The position numbers and the translations under genes were made by a program. From contig NZ_LT827010.1 in NCBI RefSeq assembly GCF_900119315.1, positions 3,133,001 through 3,197,000 on the forward strand: DNA of 64,000 nt. The letters are read 5' to 3'. Shown piece by piece: positions 54,225 to 62,651 of this stretch (positions are counted from its first letter, which is position 1; every line of letters starts with the position of its first letter). The notes below the pieces were generated by a model. The model saw only the letters and a list, made by a program, of their open reading frames with translations, did no database searches and was not told where the DNA came from. This stretch comes from Actinoplanes sp. SE50/110. GTDB lineage: Bacteria > Actinomycetota > Actinomycetes > Mycobacteriales > Micromonosporaceae.

Positions 54225-55400
54225 ATGAACTCCGCCTACCTGTACGCCGCGGCCCGGACCCCGTTCGGCCGGTTCGGCGGCGCCCTCGCCGACGCCCGTC
54301 CCGACGATCTCGCCGCGGCCGCCCTGAGCGGCGTGCTGGCCAAGGCCCCCGGCCTGGACCCGGCCGGGATCGGCGACGTGGTGTGGGGTTGTGCGAACCA
54401 GGCCGGCGAGGACAACCGTAACGTCGGCCGGATGGCCGTGCTCCTCGCCGGCCTGCCCGTCTCGGTGCCGGCCACCACGGTCAACCGGCTGTGCGGCTCC
54501 TCGCTGGACGCCGCGATCATCGCCTCCCGGACCATCGAGTCCGGCGACGCCGACGTCGTGGTGGCCGGCGGCGCCGAATCGATGACCCGGGCCCCCTGGG
54601 TGCTGCCCAAACCGTCCAGAGCGTTCCCGGCGGGCAACGTGACCGCGGTGTCCACCACGCTCGGCTGGCGGCTGATCAACGAGCGGATGCCCCAGGAGTG
54701 GACCATCTCGCTGGGCGAGTGCAACGAGCAGCTGGGCGACAAGTTCGGCATCTCCCGCGAGCGGCAGGACGAGTTCGCGGCCCGCTCGCACCGCCTGGCC
54801 GACGCCGCCTGGGCCGCCGGCTTCTACGACGACCTGGTCGTCCCGCACCCCGCTCTCACCCGCGACGAGGGCATCCGGCCCGGCTCGTCGGCGGCCACCC
54901 TCGCCGGGCTCAAGCCGTCGTTCCGGCCGGACGGCACGATCACCGCGGGCAACGCGTCGCCGCTCAACGACGGCGCCTCGGCCGTGCTGCTCGGCTCCCG
55001 GTCCGCGGCCGACCGGATCGGCGTCGCCCCGATCGCCCGGATCGCCGGCCGCGGCGTCTCCGCGATCGAGCCGACCCTGTTCGGCTTCGCCCCGGTCGAG
55101 GCGGCCGACCGGGCGCTCGCCCGGGCCGGCATCACCTGGGCCGACGTCACCGCGGTCGAGCTCAACGAGGCGTTCGCGGTGCAGTCGCTGGCCTGCGTCG
55201 ACGCCTGGGGTGTCGACCCAGAGATCGTCAACGCCAAGGGCGGTGCGATCGCCATCGGTCACCCGCTCGGCGCCTCCGGCGGCCGGATCCTGGGTACGCT
55301 CGCCGCCCGCCTGCGCGAGTCCGGCGGCCGCTACGGCGTGGCGGCCATCTGCATCGGCGTCGGCCAGGCCCTCGCCGTCGTCCTGGAGAACGTCGCGTGA
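54225..55400 (+). CDS. pcaF: 3-oxoadipyl-CoA thiolase
   Basis: A 391-residue thiolase that cleaves beta-ketoadipyl-CoA to succinyl-CoA and acetyl-CoA, last step of aromatic-ring catabolism. The nucleophilic Cys is in NRLCGSSLDAA (about residue 90), the second motif is ELNEAFAVQSLACVDAW, and the C-terminal active-site residues are in GGAIAIGHPLGASGGR and CIGVGQA, with a C-terminal CIGVG in place of the usual CxGxG cysteine (CIG(V)GQ keeps Cys). A TTG three codons before ATG 54225 is possible. Followed by pcaI with a 4-bp overlap. Confidence 0.9.
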   Translation: MNSAYLYAAARTPFGRFGGALADARPDDLAAAALSGVLAKAPGLDPAGIGDVVWGCANQAGEDNRNVGRMAVLLAGLPVSVPATTVNRLCGSSLDAAIIASRTIESGDADVVVAGGAESMTRAPWVLPKPSRAFPAGNVTAVSTTLGWRLINERMPQEWTISLGECNEQLGDKFGISRERQDEFAARSHRLADAAWAAGFYDDLVVPHPALTRDEGIRPGSSAATLAGLKPSFRPDGTITAGNASPLNDGASAVLLGSRSAADRIGVAPIARIAGRGVSAIEPTLFGFAPVEAADRALARAGITWADVTAVELNEAFAVQSLACVDAWGVDPEIVNAKGGAIAIGHPLGASGGRILGTLAARLRESGGRYGVAAICIGVGQALAVVLENVA

Positions 55401-56056
55401 CCGCCCGGATCGTCGCGACCGCCGCCGAAGCGGTCGCCGGCATCGCGGACGGCTCCACCGTGCTGATCGGCGGGTTCGGGATGGCCGGCATGCCGGTGCA
55501 CCTGATCGACGCGCTGATCGAGCAGGGCGCCACCGACCTCACCGTGGTCTCCAACAACGCCGGCAACGGCGACACCGGGCTGGCCGCGCTGCTGGCCAAG
55601 GGCCGGGTCCGCAAGATGATCTGCTCGTTCCCGCGGCAGTCCGACTCGTGGGTGTTCGACGGGCTCTACCGGGCCGGCAGAATCGAGCTCGAGGTGGTGC
55701 CGCAGGGCAACCTCGCCGAGCGGATGCGGGCGGCCGGCGCCGGGATCGGGGCGTTCTACTGCCCGACCGGGGTCGGTACCCCGCTCGCCGAGGGCAAGGA
55801 GACCCGGGAGATCGACGGCCGGACCCACGTCCTGGAGTTCCCGATCAAGGGGGATGTCGCGCTGATCGGGGCGTACCGCTCCGACCGGATGGGCAACCTG
55901 GTGTACCGCAAGACCGCCCGCAACTTCGGGCCGGTGATGGCGACCGCGGCGACACTGGTCATCGCCCAGGTCCGCGAGGTGGTCGACACCGGGCGGCTCG
56001 ACCCGGAAGTGATCGTGACCCCGAGCATCTACGTCGACCGGGTGGTGGCGGTATGA
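55397..56056 (+). CDS. pcaI: 3-oxoadipate CoA-transferase subunit A
   Basis: A 219-residue alpha subunit that activates 3-oxoadipate with CoA from succinyl-CoA. Features are STVLIGGFGMAGMPVHLIDAL, NNAGNGDTGLAALL, the KMICSFPR strand and EFPIKGDVALI. GTG 55397 overlaps the pcaF stop, and the stop overlaps pcaJ. Thiolase and transferase in one operon indicate a beta-ketoadipate pathway, although the ring-cleaving enzyme beside it is dead. Confidence 0.93.
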   Translation: MTARIVATAAEAVAGIADGSTVLIGGFGMAGMPVHLIDALIEQGATDLTVVSNNAGNGDTGLAALLAKGRVRKMICSFPRQSDSWVFDGLYRAGRIELEVVPQGNLAERMRAAGAGIGAFYCPTGVGTPLAEGKETREIDGRTHVLEFPIKGDVALIGAYRSDRMGNLVYRKTARNFGPVMATAATLVIAQVREVVDTGRLDPEVIVTPSIYVDRVVAV

Positions 56057-56697
56057 GTCTCGACAAGCACGAGATGGCCGCCCTGGTCGCCCGCGACATC
56101 GAGCCCGGCTCGTTCGTCAACCTGGGTATCGGGCAGCCCACCCTGGTCGCCGACCACCTGCCCCCCGAGGCGGGCGTGGTGCTGCACACCGAGAACGGGA
56201 TGCTCAACATGGGCCCGGCCGCCACCGGCGACCGGATCGACCCGGAGCTCACCAACGCCGGCAAGGTACCGGTGACCGAGCTGCCCGGCTCGGCGTATTT
56301 CCACCACGCGGACTCGTTCGCGATGATGCGCGGCGGGCACCTCGACGTCTGCGTGCTCGGCGCGTTCCAAGTGTCGGCCCGCGGCGACCTGGCGAACTGG
56401 CACACCGGCGAGGCCGACGCGATCCCGGCGGTCGGCGGGGCGATGGATCTCGCGGTCGGGGCGAAAAGCGTCTACGTGATGATGACGCTGTTCGCCAAGG
56501 ACGCAAGCCCGAAACTGGTGCCCGACTGCACGTACCCGTTGACCGGGCTGGCCTGTGTCGACCGGGTCTACACCGATCTGGCCACCTTCGCGATCACCCC
56601 GGCCGGTGTGGTCGTCCGGGAGACCTTCGGGATCACCTTCGACGAGCTGGCCGGTCGGCTGACGATTCCGTTGCTCAGGATGTCCTCATCGGAGTGA
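56053..56697 (+). CDS. pcaJ: 3-oxoadipate CoA-transferase subunit B
   Basis: A 214-residue beta subunit. The catalytic Glu that forms the CoA thioester is in HTENGMLNMGP, and FVNLGIGQPTLVADHLPPE and MRGGHLDVCVLGAFQVSARGDLANW are conserved. The ATG overlaps the pcaI stop (ATGA). Third gene of the pcaFIJ operon; the final LLRMSSSE end is standard. The oxidoreductase downstream has its own leaderless promoter. Confidence 0.94.
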   Translation: MSLDKHEMAALVARDIEPGSFVNLGIGQPTLVADHLPPEAGVVLHTENGMLNMGPAATGDRIDPELTNAGKVPVTELPGSAYFHHADSFAMMRGGHLDVCVLGAFQVSARGDLANWHTGEADAIPAVGGAMDLAVGAKSVYVMMTLFAKDASPKLVPDCTYPLTGLACVDRVYTDLATFAITPAGVVVRETFGITFDELAGRLTIPLLRMSSSE

Positions 56698-56705
56698 GCT
56701 CCGGT

Positions 56706-56711
56706 TACGCT
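56706..56711 (+). promoter_or_regulatory. -10 box TACGCT of the LLM oxidoreductase gene
   Basis: TACGCT ends 7 nt before ATG 56719. Confidence 0.55.
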
Positions 56712-56718
56712 GCTGATC

Positions 56719-57648
56719 ATGCGGCTGGGCGTGAACCTTCCACAGACCGACCGGTACGACCTGGCGCGGGACGTGACCGTGTTCGCCCGGGCCGCGGAGG
56801 AGATCGGCTACGACAGCCTGTGGGCGTATGAGCGGATCCTCGCCCCGGTCGACACCAGCGGGCCGCACGGGCTCTACGGGGTGCCCGACCTGCCGTGGCC
56901 GCCGAGCTACTCGCACACCACCGACGCACTGGTCACCTTGAGTCTCGCGGCCGCCGTGACCAGCCGGGTCGAGCTCGGCACCAGCGTGCTCGTGCCCGGG
57001 TTGCACCTGCCGTTCCGGCTGGCCCGCAGCATCGCCGCGCTCGACACGGCATCCGGCGGACGGGTCATCGCCGGGCTCGGCAGCGGCTGGTCGATCGACG
57101 AGTTCGCGGCTACCGCACCCCGGCCGATCGAGGAGCGCGGGGCGGCGCTCGACGAATTCCTCGACATCGCGGCCGCGGTGTGGGGGCCCGACCCGGTGTC
57201 GTACGCGACCGACCGGTACCGGCTCGCGCCGAGCCGGGTCAACCCGAAACCGGCGCGGCGGGTGCCGATCTACCTGGCCGGCGGCAACCGGACCGCCCTC
57301 AGCCGGATCGCCCGCCGCGGCGACGGGTGGCTGCCCACCGGGGTGCCGCCACAGCAGGTCGGGCGGATCCTGGGTGAACTGCGGGCCGAGGCGGCGGCCG
57401 GTGGGCGTGATCCGGAGTCGCTGACCTGCATCTTCCAGCTCGGGGTGCGCGGGCTCGCCGAGGCGCCGGACGAGGGGCGCCAGCCGTACACGGGCAGCCT
57501 GCGCCAGATCGTCACGGACATCGCGGCCCTGGAGGAGGCCGGAGTGGATCATGTCTTGGTGACGCTGGCTTCGGTCGCCGGTGACCTCAAGGAACTGATC
57601 GCCCTCGCCGAGACCCTGCACCGCGAGGCGCGCGCCGCCGGCCTCTGA
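56719..57648 (+). CDS. LLM-class F420-dependent oxidoreductase
   Basis: A 309-residue luciferase-like protein of the TIGR03619-type F420 group. It has MRLGVNLPQTDRYDLARDVTVFARAAEEIGYDSLWAYERI, LGTSVLVPGLHLPFRLARSIAALDTASGGRVIAGLGSGW and the C-terminal GVDHVLVTLASVAGDLKELI. The substrate is unknown. It has its own promoter, 21 bp after pcaJ, so it need not be part of the aromatic pathway. Downstream are tandem hairpins. Confidence 0.85.
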   Translation: MRLGVNLPQTDRYDLARDVTVFARAAEEIGYDSLWAYERILAPVDTSGPHGLYGVPDLPWPPSYSHTTDALVTLSLAAAVTSRVELGTSVLVPGLHLPFRLARSIAALDTASGGRVIAGLGSGWSIDEFAATAPRPIEERGAALDEFLDIAAAVWGPDPVSYATDRYRLAPSRVNPKPARRVPIYLAGGNRTALSRIARRGDGWLPTGVPPQQVGRILGELRAEAAAGGRDPESLTCIFQLGVRGLAEAPDEGRQPYTGSLRQIVTDIAALEEAGVDHVLVTLASVAGDLKELIALAETLHREARAAGL

Positions 57649-57664
57649 CCACGCCGGCCCATCC

Positions 57665-57787
57665 GCCGCGGCTCAGCGGGTTCGCGGTCGCGGTCACGCC
57701 GGCGGCGGAGAGGTGTCCGATGACGGCGTTCCCGCTGGCCGATCCGGCGAAGGCGCCGTGGACCGGGACGACGATCGGCTCGGACAT
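57665..57787 (-). pseudogene. 5' fragment of an alpha/beta hydrolase gene
   Basis: From ATG 57787, behind AGGAG, it reads MSEPIVVPVHGAFAGSASGN and then AVIGHLSAAGVTATANPLSR, the first 42 residues of a small hydrolase (usual form MSxPTVVLVHGAFAESASWN). Homology stops at that point as the frame runs into the end of the LLM gene. The catalytic Ser and His are absent, so it is a stub. Confidence 0.65.
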
Positions 57788-57860
57788 GATCGGCTCCTGC
57801 GGTAGGCGGTGGGATCGTTCCCGCTTCTCCGGCAGTTTCTCCGGGAGAGCGCCCCGGGCG

Positions 57861-57922
57861 GACCCGGGAGGATCACTGGTCCCCCCGGGCAGACCCGGGA
57901 GGATCACTGGTCCCCCCGGGGG
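57861..57922. terminator. Tandemly duplicated hairpin terminator
   Basis: Each 31-bp copy (57861 and 57892) contains CCCGGGAGGA, loop TCACTGG, TCCCCCCGGG: a ten-pair stem with one mismatch. It lies between the convergent LLM gene and the liv operon end, and could serve both. Confidence 0.7.
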
Positions 57923-57952
57923 CCTGGCCCGCTTCCGTGGAACGCCTCGGCC

Positions 57953-58972
57953 TCAGGGGGTGGGGAGCGCCTCCCGGCGGCGGACCGCCCGCCGCAGCGG
58001 TTCCAGGCGGGCGCGCAACCCGGCCAGCCCGCCCGGCACGAAGTAGACGGCCAGGATGAACAGGATGCCGAGCACGAACAGCGGCTCACCGAGTGGCCCG
58101 GGCAGCCGCCCGCCCAGCCGGGCCAGACGCTGGTCGAGGTACGCGTACAGGATGCCGCCGGCGAGCGCGCCCCATCTCGTCCCCGCTCCGCCGAGCACCG
58201 CCATCACGATCAGCGTCAGGGTGAGGTCGCAGGACGCCACGTGTGGCGACGCACCCGCCGTGACCAGGGCGTACACCACCCCGCCCAGGCCCGCCAGTGC
58301 ACCCGCGACAACGAAGGCGACAAGCTTGACCCGGTACGGGTCGAGCCCGACCACCGCGATCCGGCGCTCGTCGTCGCGCAGCCCGGTCAGCGTCCGTCCC
58401 AGCGGTGCCCGATCGATGGCGTGCACCACCAGGACGACCACGATCAGGGACGCCAGCGCCAGCCAGTACAGGTTGACCGTGTTGCTCACCCCGACCAGCC
58501 GGTCCGGCAGTCCCGCCGTCCGCATCGGCAGACCCTCCTCGCCGCCGGTCAGCCCACCCGGATCCCGGTTGACCAGGATGTGGCCCACCTCGGCGAAGGC
58601 CAGCGTCACCATGGAGAAGGCGATGCCGGAGGTACGCAGCGCCACCGAGCCGAGCAGCCCGGCGAGCACCGCCGCGGCCGCCACGGTCACCGCCGCCGCG
58701 CCCCACAGCGACCAGCCGTAGTGGCCGATCAGGATGTCGACGCCGTACGCGCCGGCCGCGATGAAGAGGGCGTGGCCGAACGACAGCAGCCCGGCCCGGC
58801 CGAACAGCAGGTCGTAGCCGAGCGCCAGCCCGCCGAAGACCAGGCAGACGGCGAGCAGCTGCAGCGTGCCGGGGGAGTTGAGCGGCCCCTCGAAGAGGCC
58901 GGGCAGCGAGATCGCCGAGTACGGCAGTGCCGCGGCGAGCAGTAGCAGGACGAGCGGAACGTATCTCTTCAC
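57953..58972 (-). CDS. livM: Branched-chain amino acid-type ABC permease LivM
   Basis: A 339-residue membrane protein with about eight to nine hydrophobic segments and the LivM signature (LLFGRAGLLSFGHALFIAAGAYG, SMVTLAFAEVGHIL, GRTLTGLRDDERRIAVVGLDPYRVKLVAFVVAGALAGLGG). The GTG start overlaps the livH stop by 4 bp. It is the last gene of the operon and ends in RRREALPTP. Confidence 0.92.
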   Translation of the reverse strand: MKRYVPLVLLLLAAALPYSAISLPGLFEGPLNSPGTLQLLAVCLVFGGLALGYDLLFGRAGLLSFGHALFIAAGAYGVDILIGHYGWSLWGAAAVTVAAAAVLAGLLGSVALRTSGIAFSMVTLAFAEVGHILVNRDPGGLTGGEEGLPMRTAGLPDRLVGVSNTVNLYWLALASLIVVVLVVHAIDRAPLGRTLTGLRDDERRIAVVGLDPYRVKLVAFVVAGALAGLGGVVYALVTAGASPHVASCDLTLTLIVMAVLGGAGTRWGALAGGILYAYLDQRLARLGGRLPGPLGEPLFVLGILFILAVYFVPGGLAGLRARLEPLRRAVRRREALPTP

Positions 58973-59835
58973 GCGGCCACCGCCGTCCCGGCGATCCCGG
59001 CCGGGCGGATCAGCAACACGATGGCGAGCAGGGCCACCACGCTGACGTCGCCGGCCCCGGCCGCGCCGTAGTAGTTCACGAACTGCTGGAGCAGGCCGAC
59101 CCCGACCGCGGCGACCGCCGAACCGTTGATCGAGCCGAGGCCGCCGATCACCACCACGATGAACGCGAAGATCAGCAGCGAGGCGCCCTGGCCGGGGGAG
59201 ACCGCGGTGAAGTACATCCCGCCGAGGATCCCGGCCAGCCCGGCGAGCGCCCCGCCGATCGCGAAGACCAGGGTGAACGCGATGCGCACGTCGATGCCGA
59301 GGGCCCGGACCATGGCCCGGTTCTCGACGCCGGCCCGGATGATCAGCCCGTACCGGGTGTACCGGAGGAACATGGTGAGCGCGATCACGACCAGCACGGC
59401 CGCGCCGATCAGCAGGAACCGGTCGTTCGGCACGGTCGCGCCGAGCACCCCGGTGACGTGCGCGGCCCACGCCGGGCGGGGGAACACCCGGGCGTCGGCG
59501 CCCCACACCGACTGCAACAGCGCCACCCCGGCCAGCGACAGGCCGGCGGTGACCAGCACCTGCTCGGTGTGCCGGGTGTAGAGCGGCCGGATCATCAGCA
59601 GCTCGACCAGGGCCCCGGTGGCGGCGGCCACGGCGATGCCGAAGACCACCGCGGCCGGCAGCCCCCAGTGCGGGGCGGCCCACCAGGTGGCGTACGCGCC
59701 GGCCGACAGGAACAGGCCGTGCGCGAAGTTCAGGACCCCGGCCAGGCCGAAGACCAGGGACAGACCGGAGGCGATCAGGAAGTACAGGGCCGCGAGACCG
59801 AGCCCGGTCAGGGTCAGCAGGACCACGGTGGACAT
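58969..59835 (-). CDS. livH: Branched-chain amino acid-type ABC permease LivH
   Basis: A 288-residue permease with eight predicted helices. Conserved stretches: GLSLVFGLAGVLNFAHGLFLSAGAYA, RYTRYGLIIRAGVENRAMVRALGIDV and GLGSINGSAVAAVGVGLLQQ. It starts 1 bp after the livF stop region and overlaps livM, so the operon is tightly coupled. Confidence 0.93.
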   Translation of the reverse strand: MSTVVLLTLTGLGLAALYFLIASGLSLVFGLAGVLNFAHGLFLSAGAYATWWAAPHWGLPAAVVFGIAVAAATGALVELLMIRPLYTRHTEQVLVTAGLSLAGVALLQSVWGADARVFPRPAWAAHVTGVLGATVPNDRFLLIGAAVLVVIALTMFLRYTRYGLIIRAGVENRAMVRALGIDVRIAFTLVFAIGGALAGLAGILGGMYFTAVSPGQGASLLIFAFIVVVIGGLGSINGSAVAAVGVGLLQQFVNYYGAAGAGDVSVVALLAIVLLIRPAGIAGTAVAA

Positions 59836-59836
59836 G

Positions 59837-60550
59837 TCAGCGACTCCCCGCGGTGGTGCCGACGCCCAGCAGCGACTTCGTCGCCGCGGCGTCGCCGAGC
59901 AGGTCGGTGGCCGGCCCGCGCCAGGCGACCCGGCCGGCTTCGAGCACCACGGCGTCGCCGGCCAGCCTGCGGACCACGGCGAGGTTCTGTTCGACGAGCA
60001 GCACCGGTACGCGTTCGGCCACCCGTGCCAGCACGGTCGCCACCGCGGTGACCACCGCCGGGGCCAGACCCTTGGTGGGTTCGTCGACCAGCAGCAGCCG
60101 GTTCGGGTTCAGCAGCACCCGGGCGATCGCCACCATCTGCTGCTGGCCGCCGGAGAGCGTGCCGGCACGCTGCGCGGCCCGCTGTTCCAGCTCCGGGAAC
60201 AGGTCGTGGACCAGAGGGTAGTCCGGCTCCGGGGTGCGCTCGGCGAGTCGCAGGTTCTCCGCCACGGTCAGCCCGGCGAAGACACAGCGGTCCTCCGGGA
60301 TGTAGCCGAGCCCGTCCCGGACCAGCCGGTGGGTGGCCCGGCCCAGGATCGGCTTGCCGTCGACCGCGACCGCACCCTCGGCCGGCACCTCGCCCAGGAT
60401 CGCGCGCAGCGTGGTGGTCTTGCCCACCCCGTTGCGCCCGAGCAGGGCGGTCACCCCGGTCGGCGCCACGTCGAAGGTGACGCCCTGCAGGATGTGCGAG
60501 CCGCCGAGGCGTACCGACAGGTCGGCGACCCGCAGGATCGGCGTGCTCAC
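59837..60550 (-). CDS. livF: Branched-chain amino acid-type ABC ATPase LivF
   Basis: A 237-residue ATPase. Walker A is GRNGVGKTT, the signature LSGGQQQMVAIARVLL, Walker B LLLVDEPTKGLAP and the H-region VLLVEQNL, the usual LivF form. GTG 60550 overlaps the livG stop by 4 bp and follows GGGAGGG. Confidence 0.94.
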   Translation of the reverse strand: MSTPILRVADLSVRLGGSHILQGVTFDVAPTGVTALLGRNGVGKTTTLRAILGEVPAEGAVAVDGKPILGRATHRLVRDGLGYIPEDRCVFAGLTVAENLRLAERTPEPDYPLVHDLFPELEQRAAQRAGTLSGGQQQMVAIARVLLNPNRLLLVDEPTKGLAPAVVTAVATVLARVAERVPVLLVEQNLAVVRRLAGDAVVLEAGRVAWRGPATDLLGDAAATKSLLGVGTTAGSR

Positions 60551-61293
60551 CGGCCCTCCCCGAGATATGCCCGCTGGACGAACGGGTCGGCCATCACCGC
60601 GGCCGGGGTGTCGCAGGCCAGCAGCGCGCCGTGGTGCAGCACGGCCACCCGGTCCGCCAGGTCGAGCACCACGTCCATGTGGTGTTCCACCATGAGCACG
60701 CTGCGGCCGGTGCCGGCGGTCAGCCCGCGGATCACCTCGACCAGGGTCGGTACGTCCTCGGTGCTGACCCCGGCCATCGGCTCGTCGAGCAGCAGCACGG
60801 CCGGGTCGCCGGCGAGCAGCAGAGCGATCTCCAGCTTGCGTTTCTCGCCGTGCGCCAGGGAGCCGGCGATGCGATCGGCGCGGTGCTCAAGACGTACCTC
60901 CGCCATTATCTCGGCAGCGCGGACCGCGATGTCGCGGTCGGCGCGGTGACGCCAGGCCCGCATCGCGCCACCGCGCCGCGCCTGCACCGCGAGCGCGACG
61001 TTCTCGGTGACCGACAGCGTTCCGAAGACGGCCGAGGTCTGGAAGGTGCGGCCCAGGCCGAGCCGGGCCCGGCCGTGCGCAGCCAGCGCGGTCAGGTCGC
61101 GGCTGCCGAGCAGGATCCGGCCGGAGCTGGGCCGGCGCAGGCCGCTGATCAGGTTGAACAGCGACGTCTTGCCGGCGCCGTTCGGGCCGATCAGGGCGAC
61201 GAACTCGTCCGGCGCCAGGTGCAGGGACACGTCGTCGACGATCGGCACGGCGCCGATCCGCCACGACACGTCCTCGACGGTGAGGGCCGTCAT
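60547..61293 (-). CDS. livG: Branched-chain amino acid-type ABC ATPase LivG
   Basis: A 248-residue ATPase. Walker A is GPNGAGKTS, RTFQTSAVFGTLSVTENV is the Q-loop, LAHGEKRKLEIALLLAGD is a variant signature (AHGEKRK in place of LSGGQ), and Walker B is AVLLLDEPMAGVS with VLMVEHHMDVV. The long insert after Q-loop (VQARRGGAMRAWRHRADRD) is typical for LivG. Placed between the binding protein and livF. Confidence 0.94.
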   Translation of the reverse strand: MTALTVEDVSWRIGAVPIVDDVSLHLAPDEFVALIGPNGAGKTSLFNLISGLRRPSSGRILLGSRDLTALAAHGRARLGLGRTFQTSAVFGTLSVTENVALAVQARRGGAMRAWRHRADRDIAVRAAEIMAEVRLEHRADRIAGSLAHGEKRKLEIALLLAGDPAVLLLDEPMAGVSTEDVPTLVEVIRGLTAGTGRSVLMVEHHMDVVLDLADRVAVLHHGALLACDTPAAVMADPFVQRAYLGEGR

Positions 61294-61301
61294 CGTCGGT
61301 C

Positions 61302-62492
61302 TCAGCCCTTCATCGCGGCCGCCGGCGGGGCGGTGTCCGCGGCGGAGACGGTGCCGGTCAGCGTCGCGGTGGCCGCGTCCCCGGCGCCGGTCAGCCGGGC
61401 CTGGAACATCGGCTGCAGCAGCGCGTGGTCCGCGGCGCGGACGGTCAGCCTGCCCTTCACCGAGTCGAAGCTGTAGCCCTCCAGCGCGCCGATCATCTTG
61501 GCGGTGTCGTCCGGGCTGGCCTGCAGCGCGTGCACGATCATCTGCGCGGCGGCGAAGCCGTCCGGGTGGAACAGGTCGGTCCGGCCGCCCGGCACCGCGG
61601 CCTTGAGTGCCTGGTAGGCGGGGTTGTCGGTGGCCCCGTCGAAGTAGTGCGCCAGCAGGTTCAGCTTGCTCGCGCCGGCCCCGAAACCGGCCCAGCCGGC
61701 CCGGAGGTCCAGGCCGGTGACCACCTTGGTGGAAGCGAGCACGCCCTGCTGGTCGAGCGCCTGCCACATGGCGCCCGCCGTGGTACCGGCCCAGGCCACG
61801 AAGACCAGGTCGGGCTCGGCGGCCTTGATCTGGCTGGCGAACGGGGTGAAGTCGGTGGCGCCGGCCGGGACGGCGATGGTGGAGACGGTCGCGCCGGCCC
61901 CGCCGAGCACCCTGGTGACCGCGTCCACGTTCGACTTGCCGAACGCCGTGTCGGGTGCGAAGACCAGCACCTTCCTGCCGTCGCCGAGGTACGCCCTGGC
62001 GGTCAGCACGTCCTGGTACGACTGCCGGCCGGACCGGAAGGTGTACCTGTTCGCGCCGGTCACGCCGTCCGAGGCGGCCGGACCGGAGACGAACAGCACC
62101 CTGTTCTCGGCGGCGATCGGGGCGACCTGCAGCGCCACCCCGGAGGAGGTGGACCCGGCCAGCACCCGGTACCCCTTGCCGATCAGGTCCTTGGCCGCCG
62201 ACACCGCCTTGACCGGGTCGCCCGCGTCGTCGGTGTAGGTCACGGTGATCGTCTTGTCACCGACCTTGCCGGTGTTGTCGGTGGCGTACGCGAGACCCGC
62301 CTTGAAACCCTCCACATACTGCGCGCCGTAGCTGGCCAGCGGCCCGGACTGGGAGTAGACCACGCCCACGTTGATCGAGGAGCCGTTGCCGGCCGCGTCT
62401 TTCGGGCTGCCGCACGCGCTCGTGGTGACCACGACGGCGGACAGCACGGCGGCGCCGAGCACGGCACGCCGGGATGTCGACAAAGACCGCAT
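61302..62492 (-). CDS. livK: Branched-chain amino acid-type ABC substrate-binding lipoprotein
   Basis: A 396-residue type-I periplasmic-binding protein. The signal peptide starts with a twin Arg stretch (MRSLSTSRRAVLGAAVLSAVVV) and has a TTSAC lipobox, so it may be Tat-exported and lipid-anchored. The fold shows INVGVVYSQSGPLASYGAQYVEG, YRVLAGSTSSGVALQVAPI, KVLVFAPDTAFGKSN and LVFVAWAGTTAGAMW. The ligand could be a branched-chain amino acid, an amide or an aromatic acid. ATG 62492 is chosen since the signal peptide begins there. First gene of a five-gene operon. Confidence 0.92.
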   Translation of the reverse strand: MRSLSTSRRAVLGAAVLSAVVVTTSACGSPKDAAGNGSSINVGVVYSQSGPLASYGAQYVEGFKAGLAYATDNTGKVGDKTITVTYTDDAGDPVKAVSAAKDLIGKGYRVLAGSTSSGVALQVAPIAAENRVLFVSGPAASDGVTGANRYTFRSGRQSYQDVLTARAYLGDGRKVLVFAPDTAFGKSNVDAVTRVLGGAGATVSTIAVPAGATDFTPFASQIKAAEPDLVFVAWAGTTAGAMWQALDQQGVLASTKVVTGLDLRAGWAGFGAGASKLNLLAHYFDGATDNPAYQALKAAVPGGRTDLFHPDGFAAAQMIVHALQASPDDTAKMIGALEGYSFDSVKGRLTVRAADHALLQPMFQARLTGAGDAATATLTGTVSAADTAPPAAAMKG

Positions 62493-62638
62493 CGGAATCA
62501 GATGCCTTCCGTCAAGAGGCTGTTTCGTGTGGGGCACACGCTAAGAGCTGGTGGGTGGCCTGGGTCACCGTGCGCCATCACATGGGTGTCGCGGTCCTTG
62601 TGTGGCTCGTCCACATATTCGCGGTCGTCGCTGATCCG

Positions 62639-62644
62639 TACGGT
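62639..62644 (+). promoter_or_regulatory. -10 box TACGGT of the SDR gene
   Basis: TACGGT ends 7 nt before ATG 62652. Confidence 0.55.
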
Positions 62645-62651
62645 CACCGGC

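Noticed and set aside
53982..55262. Minus-strand frame opposite pcaF
   Set aside because: Composition is a GC-rich shadow of pcaF, which has intact thiolase motifs.
61425..62651. Long plus-strand frame fused to the start of the hydroxybutyrate dehydrogenase-like gene
   Set aside because: It is antisense to the binding-protein gene; the SDR fold starts at 62652, with a leaderless-type box.
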